A stretch of DNA of 64,000 bases, taken from NCBI GenBank assembly GCA_910574635.1, contig CAJTCG010000016.1:1-64000 (forward strand), written 5' to 3'. Shown here one piece after another: positions 1 to 8,442 of the stretch. This DNA comes from Oscillospiraceae bacterium. Its GTDB lineage: Bacteria > Bacillota > Clostridia > Oscillospirales > Oscillospiraceae. The notes under the pieces are model-generated. The model worked only from the letters and a program-made list of their open reading frames with translations, did no database searches and was not told where the DNA came from. The translations under genes were made by a program, and so were the position numbers. Every line of letters starts with the position of its first letter. Position 1 is the stretch's first letter.

Positions 1-165
1 ATGCGGCGATTTCCCGTTGAAGTTCCATAGTTTCCTTCGATATCCCATGAAATCCCGCCCCGTACCGCCTTTTCCCGTGCTCACTTGCGTTTTGCGTGTC
101 TCGTTACAGTCACATTCCGCTTCGCCGGAGCGTTTAAGAGAACAGAGACGAGAGGAGGCGGCGAG

Positions 166-681
166 ATGCTGGCATACCTGCAAGCCATCGACAACCCGGA
201 GGACCGGACGCGGTTCGAGGCGATGTACAGCGCCTACCGGGGACTGATGTTCCACGCGGCCAACCGTATCCTGCAAAATCCCCAGGACGCGGAGGACGCG
301 GTGCATCTGGCCTTCCTCAGTCTCGCAAACTGCCGCCTTCCCGCCAAGCTGGGGCCCCAGGCCCGGCATCTGGCCGCCGTGACGGCGGAGCGGAAGGCCA
401 TCGACCTCTACCGGGCCCGGAGGCGGAGGCCGGAGGTGGAGCTGGAGGAGGAAGCGTTCCCCGGCTGCGCCCCGCCGCCCTCCGACGGGACCCTGGCGGG
501 GGCCATGGCGGCCCTGCCTCCCCGGTACCGGGAGGCGCTGCTGCTGAAGTACTACAACGGCTATTCCGCCGCCGAAATTGGGGAGCTCCTGGGGACCACG
601 GCGGCAAATGTGCGCCAGATTCTCGCCAGGGCCAAGCGCAAGCTGGCGGAGGAGCTGGCGGAAAGGGGGGAAATCGTTTGA
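166..681 (+). CDS. ECF-type RNA polymerase sigma factor
   Basis: A 171-residue sigma-70 family protein of the short (region 2 plus region 4) class. Region 2 sits near residues 15-80 (acidic FEAMYSAYRGLMFHAA followed by NPQDAEDAVHLAFL, the core-binding helix). Region 4 is at the C-terminus (LPPRYREALLLKYYNGYSAAEIGELLG, read with TTAANVRQILARAKRKL, a helix-turn-helix for the -35 element). The ATG at 166 is chosen because AGAGGAGG lies just upstream; the frame is open further 5' but without a ribosome site. The next gene overlaps it by 4 bp, so the two are translationally coupled, as expected of a sigma factor and its membrane partner. Targets are unknown. Confidence 0.9.
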   Translation: MLAYLQAIDNPEDRTRFEAMYSAYRGLMFHAANRILQNPQDAEDAVHLAFLSLANCRLPAKLGPQARHLAAVTAERKAIDLYRARRRRPEVELEEEAFPGCAPPPSDGTLAGAMAALPPRYREALLLKYYNGYSAAEIGELLGTTAANVRQILARAKRKLAEELAERGEIV

Positions 682-1343
682 ACATCACCGACGAGATGCT
701 GTACGCCGCGGCCCCGGAGGCGGCGGAGCGCTGGCTGGATACCCTCCCCGGGCGGGAGGACTGCGGGCACAACTTTTCCCTGACCTTTGAGGCGTCCATG
801 AGCGCCCTTCTGCGGAGGAGGAGGAAACGGCGCTGGAAAACCCTGGCCCTGCTGGCGGCGGTCATCGCGGCCCTGGGGGCTCTGCTGGCCTCCGGCGCGG
901 TGGCGGAACGGCCCGACAACTACCGGGTCTACGCCGCCCAGGAGAACGGACTGGTCAGCTACTCCGCCCGGCCCAAGGACACGGGCGTGGACCTGCCCTT
1001 CCGCCCCCTGATCCCCGGCTGGGCCCCGGAGGGCTTTGTCCGGGACCCGGACAAAACCAAAGCCACAGGGCACGCCGTCTTTTCCTACCACTCCCAGGAG
1101 GACCCGGACAATCTCTACTTCTATATAGATCAGTGGCACGGGGAGGAGCAAAACGGCCTCTTCGCGGGGAACTTCACCCTGGAGGACGTGGAGGTGGACG
1201 GGGAGGACGCCATCCTCATCTACAACCCGGACACCTCCCTGTCCCGCCTCCTGTGGACCCAGGGGGCCGACGTGTTCCTGCTCAGCGCCAAGGGTCTGGA
1301 GCGGGAAGACCTGTTTCAGATCGCGGAAAATATGAAATGGTAA
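678..1343 (+). CDS. Membrane-anchored protein, probable anti-sigma partner
   Basis: A 221-residue protein starting at TTG 678, which overlaps the sigma-factor stop by 4 bp and has GGAAAGGGGGG upstream. It has a short cytoplasmic N-terminus (about 1-50) with a basic RRRRKRR patch, one membrane segment near 55-75 (TLALLAAVIAALGALLASG), and an extracellular domain of about 145 residues. The outer domain resembles the DUF4367-type domains of sigma-factor partners (a gap such as PGWAPEGF, then an aromatic strand-rich tail). Position and topology suggest it restrains the upstream sigma factor at the membrane; that role is inferred, since no zinc anti-sigma motif is present. Confidence 0.65.
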   Translation: MNITDEMLYAAAPEAAERWLDTLPGREDCGHNFSLTFEASMSALLRRRRKRRWKTLALLAAVIAALGALLASGAVAERPDNYRVYAAQENGLVSYSARPKDTGVDLPFRPLIPGWAPEGFVRDPDKTKATGHAVFSYHSQEDPDNLYFYIDQWHGEEQNGLFAGNFTLEDVEVDGEDAILIYNPDTSLSRLLWTQGADVFLLSAKGLEREDLFQIAENMKW

Positions 1344-1355
1344 AGGAGAATTACA

Positions 1356-2369
1356 ATGCACGGCAAACGGGAAATGAGAAAGAACTACACGCCCTTCGTG
1401 GCAGGCATGGTCACCATGGTCCTGCTGATCGGGCTGATTTCCGCGTCCTTCGCGGCCAACGGCGATTCCAAAGCCCCACCCTCCGGCGGAGCGGAGCCCG
1501 CCCAAGTCGGCGTGGGCGTGTTCCTGAAACAGCAGATTGCCCCCGGCGAGACCCTGACCACGGAAAAGGGCGGCACGGCCCCCAAGGTTCTGGCGTATCC
1601 GGATAACAAGGGGGAAGTCCACTACTACATTGAGGCCACCGCCGTGGCGGAGCTCTTCGACGTGGCCGACGGGGTGAACTTCCACGCAGAAGCCAATCAG
1701 CTGGAGTTCGGAGCAAAAGGCGTCGACTGGGAAGATAACGGCAAGTTGGAATGGGACGCCCTTTGCAGCCGCCAGCGGCACGATTTCAACCTCCACGGAA
1801 GCACGGATAAAGATGGAAATACGGTCATTTCGTCGGAGGGCTTCGGCATCACCGGACCTGACGGGTCCGTCTCCAACGCTTACTTTGGCGGTCGGGGGCC
1901 GAATCCCGACCCGGAGCTCCAGAAGGAACAGTGGAGCCGGAGTAAGAGCCTCCTGTCGGCAAAGCCGGAGTACGGCAAGACTCTGGGCATGTACACCGAG
2001 GCTGACCCGGCGGAGATGAACCTGGGCAGTATCTCGGGACGGTCCATGGATGGACGGGAGTTTAAGGACGAGTACGAAATCGAGCACACCTTCGCCTTTA
2101 CATCCCTGCTGGGCAAATACGCCGCCATTACCATTGAAAACACAGGGACATCGGAAGCCTCCATTAGGATAAACCGTATCAACACGGTGGGTGACTACGG
2201 AGCGGCTTTCTCCGGCATCTATCTCCCGGCAGGAGAAAAGATCACCCGGGCCTTCCGCATCGACGAAAACAAGCCCATACAGAACCAGCTTCAGCTGGTC
2301 GCCAAGCCCCTGGGCCCCGGCGGGGTCAGCGTGAAGCTGACGGCGGAGCAGTACCGCAGCGGCATCTAA
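1356..2369 (+). CDS. Secreted protein of unknown function
   Basis: A 337-residue protein with a signal peptide or anchor at residues 13-33 (FVAGMVTMVLLIGLISASFA, cleavage likely after SFAAN). AAAGGAGA precedes the ATG by a good distance. It lies 12 bp after the anti-sigma-like gene and is probably in the same operon. The first part after the signal (about 50-130) resembles a stalk or copper-amine-oxidase-N-like fold (IEATAVAELFDVADGVNF), and the C-terminal 130 residues look strand-rich (YAAITIENTGTSEASIRINRI). No catalytic motif is recognisable. It may be the extracytoplasmic factor sensed or deployed by the sigma system. Confidence 0.6.
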   Translation: MHGKREMRKNYTPFVAGMVTMVLLIGLISASFAANGDSKAPPSGGAEPAQVGVGVFLKQQIAPGETLTTEKGGTAPKVLAYPDNKGEVHYYIEATAVAELFDVADGVNFHAEANQLEFGAKGVDWEDNGKLEWDALCSRQRHDFNLHGSTDKDGNTVISSEGFGITGPDGSVSNAYFGGRGPNPDPELQKEQWSRSKSLLSAKPEYGKTLGMYTEADPAEMNLGSISGRSMDGREFKDEYEIEHTFAFTSLLGKYAAITIENTGTSEASIRINRINTVGDYGAAFSGIYLPAGEKITRAFRIDENKPIQNQLQLVAKPLGPGGVSVKLTAEQYRSGI

Positions 2370-2439
2370 GCGTCTCGTCAAATTTTAAGCGGAACGTATG
2401 AATATTCAAGCTGAACCTAAAGGTATCACCTTTTCCCTC

Positions 2440-2468
2440 TTGCCTTTTTCTGGCGGTTATTGTATAAT
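2440..2468 (+). promoter_or_regulatory. Promoter for the LytTR gene
   Basis: TTGCCT (2440-2445) and a perfect TATAAT (2463-2468) are separated by 17 bp, about 35 bp before the GTG start at 2503. Confidence 0.7.
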
Positions 2469-2502
2469 ATTGTTACAATAATCACAAAGAGGAGGGAGTG
2501 CC

Positions 2503-3297
2503 GTGAGCGGACAGCTGGAGGATACCGTAGCCATCAGCCGGGAGATCACCCACGGTTACTACGCCGGGAATTTTGAGCCCTATTTATCCCGCCTCTGCTC
2601 GAAAAGCGTGTGGCTGGGCACCGGGGGACGGGTGCTGATAGGAGGCGACATCATCCGCGCCCGGCTGGAGGCCGGGGTGGAGCAGCGGACGAAAATTTAT
2701 CAGATTTTTCAGGAGGAGTACACCCCTTTGTCCATCACCCCCCGCTGCCAGGCGGTAATGGGCGAGGTGCGGTCCTGTGTTCCGGATCACCCGGAGGAGG
2801 ACACCGTTACCGCCTCCTATACCTTCCTGTACCAGCTCATCGGCACGGAGACCAAGCTGGTGCTGCTCCACGCCAACTATGAATTCCTCCACCCCTTTTC
2901 CCTGAGCGAAAGCGGGCCCAAGCTGGAGATGTCCGCCTATCAGTTCGTCCGGGACGTGCTGATTGAGATTCCGCCTAAGAAGCGGCTGGCCGTCCCCTGC
3001 GGCAGTTCGACGCTGTTCATCCAGCCGGACATGATCTTCTACGTCCAGAGCCGGAACCGCAAGGCGGAGTTTCACTGCGCGGACAAAATCATCCAGAGCG
3101 ACCTCAGCATCAGCGAGGTCAACGCCATGCTGCCGGAGCCCTTCTGCCCCATCCACCGCTGCTACACGGTGAACAGCCGCTACGTCATGTCCGTCCGGCG
3201 CTACGAGGCAGCCCTCATCACCGGGGAGGCCCTGCCCATCCCCTTCCACAACTACATGCAGGTGAAAGCGGAACTGGAACGGAAAATTACCGGATAA
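2503..3297 (+). CDS. LytTR-type transcriptional regulator with SnoaL-like N-terminal domain
   Basis: A 264-residue protein with GTG start at 2503 behind GAGGAGGG. Residues 1-140 look like a SnoaL/NTF2-type fold (ITHGYYAGNFEPYLSRL; WLGTGGRVLIGG), a ligand or signal pocket rather than a receiver domain. Residues 165-262 match a LytTR DNA-binding domain (CGSSTLFIQPDMIFYVQSRN, then FCPIHRCYTVNSRYVMSVRR). With no REC domain it is not a classical two-component regulator. It is a single gene between its own promoter and a strong terminator. Its target is unknown; the neighbouring BlaI/BlaR1 pair has a separate promoter. Confidence 0.75.
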   Translation: MSGQLEDTVAISREITHGYYAGNFEPYLSRLCSKSVWLGTGGRVLIGGDIIRARLEAGVEQRTKIYQIFQEEYTPLSITPRCQAVMGEVRSCVPDHPEEDTVTASYTFLYQLIGTETKLVLLHANYEFLHPFSLSESGPKLEMSAYQFVRDVLIEIPPKKRLAVPCGSSTLFIQPDMIFYVQSRNRKAEFHCADKIIQSDLSISEVNAMLPEPFCPIHRCYTVNSRYVMSVRRYEAALITGEALPIPFHNYMQVKAELERKITG

Positions 3298-3303
3298 CCC
3301 AAC

Positions 3304-3340
3304 CCCGCCGGAAGGCCATGCCTTCCGGCGGGATTCTTTT
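3304..3340 (+). terminator. Rho-independent terminator
   Basis: A 12-bp perfect stem (CCCGCCGGAAGG, loop CCATG, CCTTCCGGCGGG) followed by ATTCTTTTTCTT, directly after the LytTR stop codon. Confidence 0.85.
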
Positions 3341-3353
3341 TCTTCCCGGCCTC

Positions 3354-3403
3354 TTGACAATTGGCCTACACAGTGTTATCATAATTTTAGCCTACAACTT
3401 GTA
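3354..3403 (+). promoter_or_regulatory. Promoter and two BlaI/MecI-type operators
   Basis: TTGACA (3354-3359), a 17-bp spacer and TATCAT (3377-3382). Two short dyads overlap and follow it: TACACAGTGTTA (3367-3378) inside the spacer/-10, and the palindrome TACAACTTGTA (3393-3403) at the start of transcription. BlaI/MecI repressors bind TACA-type/TGTA-type dyads, so autorepression of the downstream blaI-blaR1 pair is likely. Confidence 0.7.
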
Positions 3404-3421
3404 CGCAAAGGAGGATGCTTT

Positions 3422-3808
3422 ATGAGCGCGCCGCAGATTTCCGATTCGGAGCTGGAGCTGATGAAAATCATCTGGTCCGCCGGGGGGGCCGCTTTGTACG
3501 CCCAAATCATGGAGGCCCTGGCGGAGGAGGGCCGGAGCTGGCAGAAGAACACGGTCATCACCCTGCTGTCCCGGCTGGTGGACAAAGGCTTTCTCACCGT
3601 CCGCAAGCTGGGACGGCGGAACGAGTACGCCGCCGCCGTGTCCGAGGCGGAGTACCAGGCCGCCCAGACCCAGGTGCTGGTAAACAAACTCTACGCCGGA
3701 AGCGCTATGGGCCTGGTGGCCGCCCTGATCCGGCAGGAGGCCATCTCCCCCGGCGACTACGAGGAGCTGAAACGCTTTTGGGAGGAGGAACGGAACGGCC
3801 ATGGCTGA
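3422..3808 (+). CDS. BlaI/MecI/CopY-family transcriptional repressor
   Basis: A 128-residue winged-helix repressor. It begins with the family signature ISDSELELMKIIW, followed by the winged helix (YAQIMEALAEEGRSWQKNTV; TLLSRLVDKGFL), and has a C-terminal dimerisation region (about 75-128) where BlaR1-type proteases cleave. GGAGG precedes the ATG. It overlaps the downstream BlaR1-like gene by 8 bp. Operators of the expected kind lie in its promoter. Family knowledge: such repressors control beta-lactam or envelope-stress genes; no beta-lactamase is present here, so the regulon may be just this operon or lie elsewhere. Confidence 0.9.
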   Translation: MSAPQISDSELELMKIIWSAGGAALYAQIMEALAEEGRSWQKNTVITLLSRLVDKGFLTVRKLGRRNEYAAAVSEAEYQAAQTQVLVNKLYAGSAMGLVAALIRQEAISPGDYEELKRFWEEERNGHG

Positions 3809-6131
3809 ATACCTAAAGGTCCCGGTTTCCCTGTCCCTCTCCGGGTCCCTGGTCATCCTGGTCCTGCTGCTGTGCGGCCCCCTGCTCCGGGGGAGGGTCA
3901 GCCGCCGCTGGCAGTACTATGTCTGGCTCGTCGCCATCTTCCGGCTGCTGCTGCCCCTCTCGCCGCAAGCAAGCCCCATCGGAGCGCTGTTCCGGGAGCC
4001 GGAAGCCCCGCCCGCCGTCCAGGCCGCAGGTCCCTATGCGGTGGAAACGGTTCCCGCCCGGGCCGAAACCGCCCCAAAGCCGCTCCCTCCGGCGCAGCCC
4101 TCCGTTCCCCCGCCGGACCGGGCGTCCGCCGGGATTTCCCCGGCGGAGGCGCTGGCCCTGGCCTGGCTGGGCGGCGCGCTGGTCCTGATGGTGTGGAGGG
4201 TAAGCGCCTACCTGCATTTTCTCCGCTGTCTCCGGGCCGGACGCCGGGAGGTCTCCGCCCCCGCCCTGCTGGACCTGCTGGCCCGGACCGGGGAGGAGCT
4301 GAAGGTCCGGCGGCCCGTGGAGCTGTGGGAAAATCCCCTGGCCGCCTCCCCCATGCTGCTGGGGCTGGTCCGGCCCCGGATCGTCCTGCCCTCGGCGGCG
4401 GTGAGCGAGGCGGATTTTCGCTGTACGGCCCTCCACGAGCTGACCCATTACCGGCGGCGGGATCTGCTGTACAAGTGGCTGGTCCAGCTCACCGTGTGCC
4501 TCCACTGGTGGAATCCCTTGGTCTGGGTCATGGCCCGGGAGATTGACCGGGCTTGTGAGCTGGCCTGTGACGAAGCGGTGCTCCGCCGCCTGAAGCCGGA
4601 GGAGCGCCTGTCCTATGGGGACGCCCTGCTCCGGGCTCTGGAGTCCGGCGGCGGATACCGTGCCGCCCGGGGCTCCGTGTCCCTGGGCGAGAGCGCGGAA
4701 TTATTGAAAGAAAGGTTGAGTGCGATCATGAACTTCAAAAAACCTTCCAGATGGACGGCCCTGCTGTCCCTGGTCCTGGCGGCGGCACTGACCACGGGAG
4801 CCGCCGCGGCGGGAGCCTACACCGGGCCCGCCAAGCGGGGCGCAAGCCCGGTCAAGGGAACAGCCCTGCCGCCGCTTTCCGCCCAGGCGTCGTCGAGCGA
4901 AAATCTCCGCCTCCGGTCCGCCCTCCTGGCAGAGCGGAGCTATGAGGAGGGCGACGTCGCCGCGTTCAGCATTGCGGTTCCCTTCCTCAGCCGGGAGGAA
5001 CAGACGGCCTTCCTGGAACGGGCCTATGAGGACGGCAGCAGCGCCTTCTTCTCCGTTCTCGTCAACCATCTGGATTGGGACGAGGCCACGCTGGATGCCT
5101 GGATCGCCCGGGCCGCCAAGGAAAACGCCGCCCTCTGTTCCATCCTGCTGAAAGCATTGGACCGGGACGGGGAATTAGAAGCCCTGGAAAAGGAGCTGGA
5201 GGCCAAACAGGCCGAGGAATACAAGGCCGCCGGAATCACCAAAGAGGGCCGGGTCTATTACTACCAGGGGCACATGGTCCGGATTTTCCTGGACTCCCGC
5301 CCCGACGCCTCCTGTGTGACCCTGGACACGAATCCCCAGGGCCTGCTGGATCTCAAGGTGGAGCGGGGCGCGGACGGCGGGATTCAGTCCGTCCGGGAAA
5401 TGGACGCGGCGGAGGTCACGGAGCTGTTTGGCGATTTGAACGCCCCGGAGAAGGAGCCCGATGGCATAAGCGTCACCATTCCCATAGACAAAACCTCGAT
5501 GTGGGGCGACAGCTGGTGGCATCTGGGGGAATACACCCTGTCCGAAGGGGACCGGATTCAATACGATGTGACGGCGGAGACGGGCGAACGCATGACGGTC
5601 TGCTTTGGCGACATGGAGCACAGCCCTGAGGACGTAACCTATTACAGCGTCTCCAACAAACGGACGAACGGAGAGCTCCGCTGCGCGGCGGACTTTGTGT
5701 TCGACGGCGAGGCCGTAAAGCCGGGATCTTACCGCCTGTTCCTCCATGCCCCGGAGGGGGACCTGGGGAACCTCAAGGGCAGTATCTCACTGACACTGAA
5801 GCAGGGAAATCCCCCGGACCTTGCCGCCAACCTCGACGCGCAGGCCATGGAGGTGGAGGACCTTCCCGCCGCCGCCCGGGAGGCTATGGGCCAGTGCGCC
5901 GTCAGGACCTGGTACGTCATCCACTCCGAAGGACGGCAGTATCTCTACTGCAACGGCTTCCCCTGGCGGTACGCCTGGAGTCCCGCGTGGGAGGACGGGT
6001 CCTGGCTGGTGAAGGTCCGAAAGCTCAAAAAGCTGGACTCCGGCTATGTTCTTCTCTCCTTCCCGGACAACGCCCCCCTGCACGTCACCCTGGAGGGGGA
6101 GCCGGTCCGGCTGACGGACATCCAGACCTGA
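3801..6131 (+). CDS. BlaR1-family M56 membrane metalloprotease
   Basis: A 776-residue protein with N-terminal membrane segments at about 9-29 and 36-54, a proline-rich loop (68-112), another segment at 115-140, and a zinc-protease HELTH motif at 212-216 with a downstream CELACDEAV providing the third ligand. A fourth membrane segment (about 316-335) leads to an extracellular C-terminal region of about 430 residues. Unlike classical BlaR1, that outer part shows no penicillin-binding SxxK/SxN/KTG set. It is acidic, with an alpha-helical stretch and a strand-rich domain, so the signal sensed is probably not a covalent beta-lactam. It likely relays a signal to the overlapping BlaI-like repressor. 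Confidence 0.85.
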   Translation: MAEYLKVPVSLSLSGSLVILVLLLCGPLLRGRVSRRWQYYVWLVAIFRLLLPLSPQASPIGALFREPEAPPAVQAAGPYAVETVPARAETAPKPLPPAQPSVPPPDRASAGISPAEALALAWLGGALVLMVWRVSAYLHFLRCLRAGRREVSAPALLDLLARTGEELKVRRPVELWENPLAASPMLLGLVRPRIVLPSAAVSEADFRCTALHELTHYRRRDLLYKWLVQLTVCLHWWNPLVWVMAREIDRACELACDEAVLRRLKPEERLSYGDALLRALESGGGYRAARGSVSLGESAELLKERLSAIMNFKKPSRWTALLSLVLAAALTTGAAAAGAYTGPAKRGASPVKGTALPPLSAQASSSENLRLRSALLAERSYEEGDVAAFSIAVPFLSREEQTAFLERAYEDGSSAFFSVLVNHLDWDEATLDAWIARAAKENAALCSILLKALDRDGELEALEKELEAKQAEEYKAAGITKEGRVYYYQGHMVRIFLDSRPDASCVTLDTNPQGLLDLKVERGADGGIQSVREMDAAEVTELFGDLNAPEKEPDGISVTIPIDKTSMWGDSWWHLGEYTLSEGDRIQYDVTAETGERMTVCFGDMEHSPEDVTYYSVSNKRTNGELRCAADFVFDGEAVKPGSYRLFLHAPEGDLGNLKGSISLTLKQGNPPDLAANLDAQAMEVEDLPAAAREAMGQCAVRTWYVIHSEGRQYLYCNGFPWRYAWSPAWEDGSWLVKVRKLKKLDSGYVLLSFPDNAPLHVTLEGEPVRLTDIQT

Positions 6132-6152
6132 CCGCCGCCGAAAGACCGTCAC

Positions 6153-6182
6153 AAAAGGCCCGCCTCCCGGCGGGCCTTTTCC
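6153..6182 (+). terminator. Bidirectional terminator
   Basis: AAAAGGCCCGCC-TCCC-GGCGGGCCTTTT, a 12-bp stem with A and T tracts on both sides, after the blaR1-like gene. Confidence 0.85.
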
Positions 6183-6282
6183 TATTGGGCGGAAGGGTGA
6201 AGCGAGTTGACGGCCTGCTCTAGCTCCGCCCGTTTGCGGGCGGCAGGCACGGGACGCATTTGGCCCACCACGGGGCTTTTCC

Positions 6283-8232
6283 TTAAAGCGTCTGGACCAC
6301 GCAGCCGTAAGGCGGCAGCGTTACGCCCAGGGCCTCCGTCTCAAAGGCGTTGTGGTTCATCAGCATCCGGATTTTCTGCTCCGGCCCTCCTCGGACGGCG
6401 ATCTCCACTCCGCCGGGGGAGGGAACGCCCTCGATACGGCAGTCCGACAAAATGGTTTCCGTCAGTCTGGAGATGATGCCCTCGTCCAGGGAACAGCCGA
6501 AATAGTATACCGCGCCGGGCCCGTGCCGTTTCCGGGTGACGGCGGCGAAGTCCGTGTAGAAGGGGTCGCCGTAACGGTAGAGGACCTCGGCGTCCCGGAC
6601 CTCCAGCATGTCCCGGAAGATGCCGCCGCGGCCCTCCGTTCCGGCAAACGCGCCCTCGCCCACGACCGGGAAGGCGTTCAAGGTCTGGAGGCTCTCCGTC
6701 TCCGCCACCGTCACCCCGGCAAGCCCGGCCCAGCCCACCGGCAGGACCTCCCCAAAGAAGAGGTTGTTGTCCGGGTCTTTCACCCCGGTCCGGTACGTGA
6801 GGACCAGCGTGCCGCCCTCCCGGACAAACCGCTCCGCCCTGGCCAGGAACTCCGGCTTGACGACGGTGAGCTGGGGGAGGAGGACCGCCTTGTAGCCCGT
6901 GAGGTCCGCCTCCGCCGGAATAACGTCCACGGAGACGTTCCGGTCGTAGAAGGCCTTGTAGAGCTTTTTCATCTCTCCCGGACAGTCCAGCAGGAGGCTT
7001 TGGCGCTGGATGCGGAAGGAGGCCAGGGAGTCGTAATCATAGACGATGGCCGCCTCGCCGCGCATGGGGGACTCCAGGGCCTGGGCATAACGGGAAACCT
7101 CCCGGAAAAAGCTCTGGACCTCATAGAATTTCCGGCCCTTCCGGTTGTCCGCGTCAAGGATGCCGCAGCAAAACTGCTCCGCCCCCTTGGCCGCGCCCCG
7201 GTAACGGAAATACAGCAGGGACTCACAGCCGTGGGCCATGCTCTGCCAGGACCACAGCTTCGCCTGGCCGGGCCGGGGGAGGTAGCCGGTGACATCGTGG
7301 CCCTGGGCCCCCATGATGGCCTCGGTAATCCAGAAGTTCTGCCGTTTCAGCCCCCGGATATAGTCCAAGCCGAACGCGATTTCGTGGGGCGGGAGGGGTT
7401 CCTTTTCCCCGCCCCAGACAGGGTAGTTGTTATAGGCCGCCGCGTCCAGGCTTTTGGCGGCCTGGGCGTAGTCAAAGCGCCGGTCCAGGCCCCCGCCGGG
7501 GAAGTCGTGAATGACCACGGCCCCGGGGGAAAGCTCCCGAATCAGGCGGGCCTGAAAGTCCAGGAAATTGCAAAGGATTTCGCTCCGGAACCGTTCCCAG
7601 TCCAGCCGCAGGGCGGGATTATGGGTGGTGATGGTAGGAGCGGGAAGGGGAATCTCGTCAAAATCATTGTATTCCTGGGACCAGAAGGCAGTCCCGTAGG
7701 CGTCATTGAGGCGGTGAATGTCCCCATCGAACTTTTTGCGGAGATACCGGCGGAACGTCTCCCGGCACCGGGGGCACCAGCAAAGGTCGCTTCCCTCGTG
7801 GCCCAGCTCGTTGTCGGCCTGCCAGGCGGCGATCTGCGGCTCGTTCCGGTAATGGCTCGCCATGGCCCGGATGATTTTCTCCGAATACGCATACAGCTCC
7901 GGGCTGTTGTAGCAGCAAACGTGGCGTCCGCCAAAGGCCCGGGGCTGTCCGTTCTCAAACCGGGAGAGGATATCCGGGTATTTGCTCGCAAGCCATGCGG
8001 GAATTGTGGCGGTAGGCGTGCCCAGGATGACCTTCAGGTTCTTTTCCTTGGCCTTGGCGATGACGCGGTCAAAAAAGGAGAAGTCATACTGCCCCTCGGC
8101 AGGCTCCATCAGATGCCAGGAGAACTCGGCAATCCGGATTGTATCGCCCCCCATCTCCCGAATGACGTCCATATCGGCGTCCATCAGGGCGGGGTCCCAT
8201 TGCTCGGGGTAGTAGTCAACGCCCAGCAGCAT
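6283..8232 (-). CDS. Beta-galactosidase, glycoside hydrolase family 42
   Basis: A 649-residue intracellular enzyme that hydrolyses terminal beta-galactosides. It opens with LGVDYYPEQWD, the family hallmark. The acid/base Glu lies in WQADNELGHE (about E142) and the nucleophile Glu in FWITEAIMGAQ (about E304). The cysteine cluster CWCPRC (151-156), with Cys at 106-107, forms the zinc site seen in GH42. The C-terminal 200 residues form the expected glutaminase-like trimerisation and beta domains. The ATG at 8232 is chosen because AAAGGAGC lies 9 bp before it; a GTG 21 bp upstream lacks a site. It is monocistronic and convergent with the BlaR1 gene. Confidence 0.93.
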   Translation of the reverse strand: MLLGVDYYPEQWDPALMDADMDVIREMGGDTIRIAEFSWHLMEPAEGQYDFSFFDRVIAKAKEKNLKVILGTPTATIPAWLASKYPDILSRFENGQPRAFGGRHVCCYNSPELYAYSEKIIRAMASHYRNEPQIAAWQADNELGHEGSDLCWCPRCRETFRRYLRKKFDGDIHRLNDAYGTAFWSQEYNDFDEIPLPAPTITTHNPALRLDWERFRSEILCNFLDFQARLIRELSPGAVVIHDFPGGGLDRRFDYAQAAKSLDAAAYNNYPVWGGEKEPLPPHEIAFGLDYIRGLKRQNFWITEAIMGAQGHDVTGYLPRPGQAKLWSWQSMAHGCESLLYFRYRGAAKGAEQFCCGILDADNRKGRKFYEVQSFFREVSRYAQALESPMRGEAAIVYDYDSLASFRIQRQSLLLDCPGEMKKLYKAFYDRNVSVDVIPAEADLTGYKAVLLPQLTVVKPEFLARAERFVREGGTLVLTYRTGVKDPDNNLFFGEVLPVGWAGLAGVTVAETESLQTLNAFPVVGEGAFAGTEGRGGIFRDMLEVRDAEVLYRYGDPFYTDFAAVTRKRHGPGAVYYFGCSLDEGIISRLTETILSDCRIEGVPSPGGVEIAVRGGPEQKIRMLMNHNAFETEALGVTLPPYGCVVQTL

Positions 8233-8408
8233 CGTGCGCCGCTCCTTTCTCACGGGGCGCGAACCGCCCCCTTTATTTTGGAACCCACTATAGCAGATAA
8301 CCCCGGCCCTTGCAAGGGTTCACCCGGCTCATTTTTCCCAAAGCCGCGGCAGTCCGCCCCGGAAGCACGGCGGGGTCCCCGGCCGCGCCGGCGGCGGGAG
8401 AGGTTGGA

Positions 8409-8437
8409 AAGGCGGGGACCGTCACGGTCCCCGCCGG
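8409..8437 (-). terminator. Hairpin after the thyX-like gene
   Basis: GGCGGGGACC-GTCA-CGGTCCCCGCC forms a strong stem just downstream of the minus-strand stop at 8443, with a short T run on that strand. Confidence 0.5.
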
Positions 8438-8442
8438 TTTTC

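Noticed and set aside
561-2381. A 606-codon open frame on the minus strand
   Set aside because: It is antisense to three well-supported genes with good ribosome sites, has low-complexity composition and no motif, and is a shadow of GC-rich codon bias.
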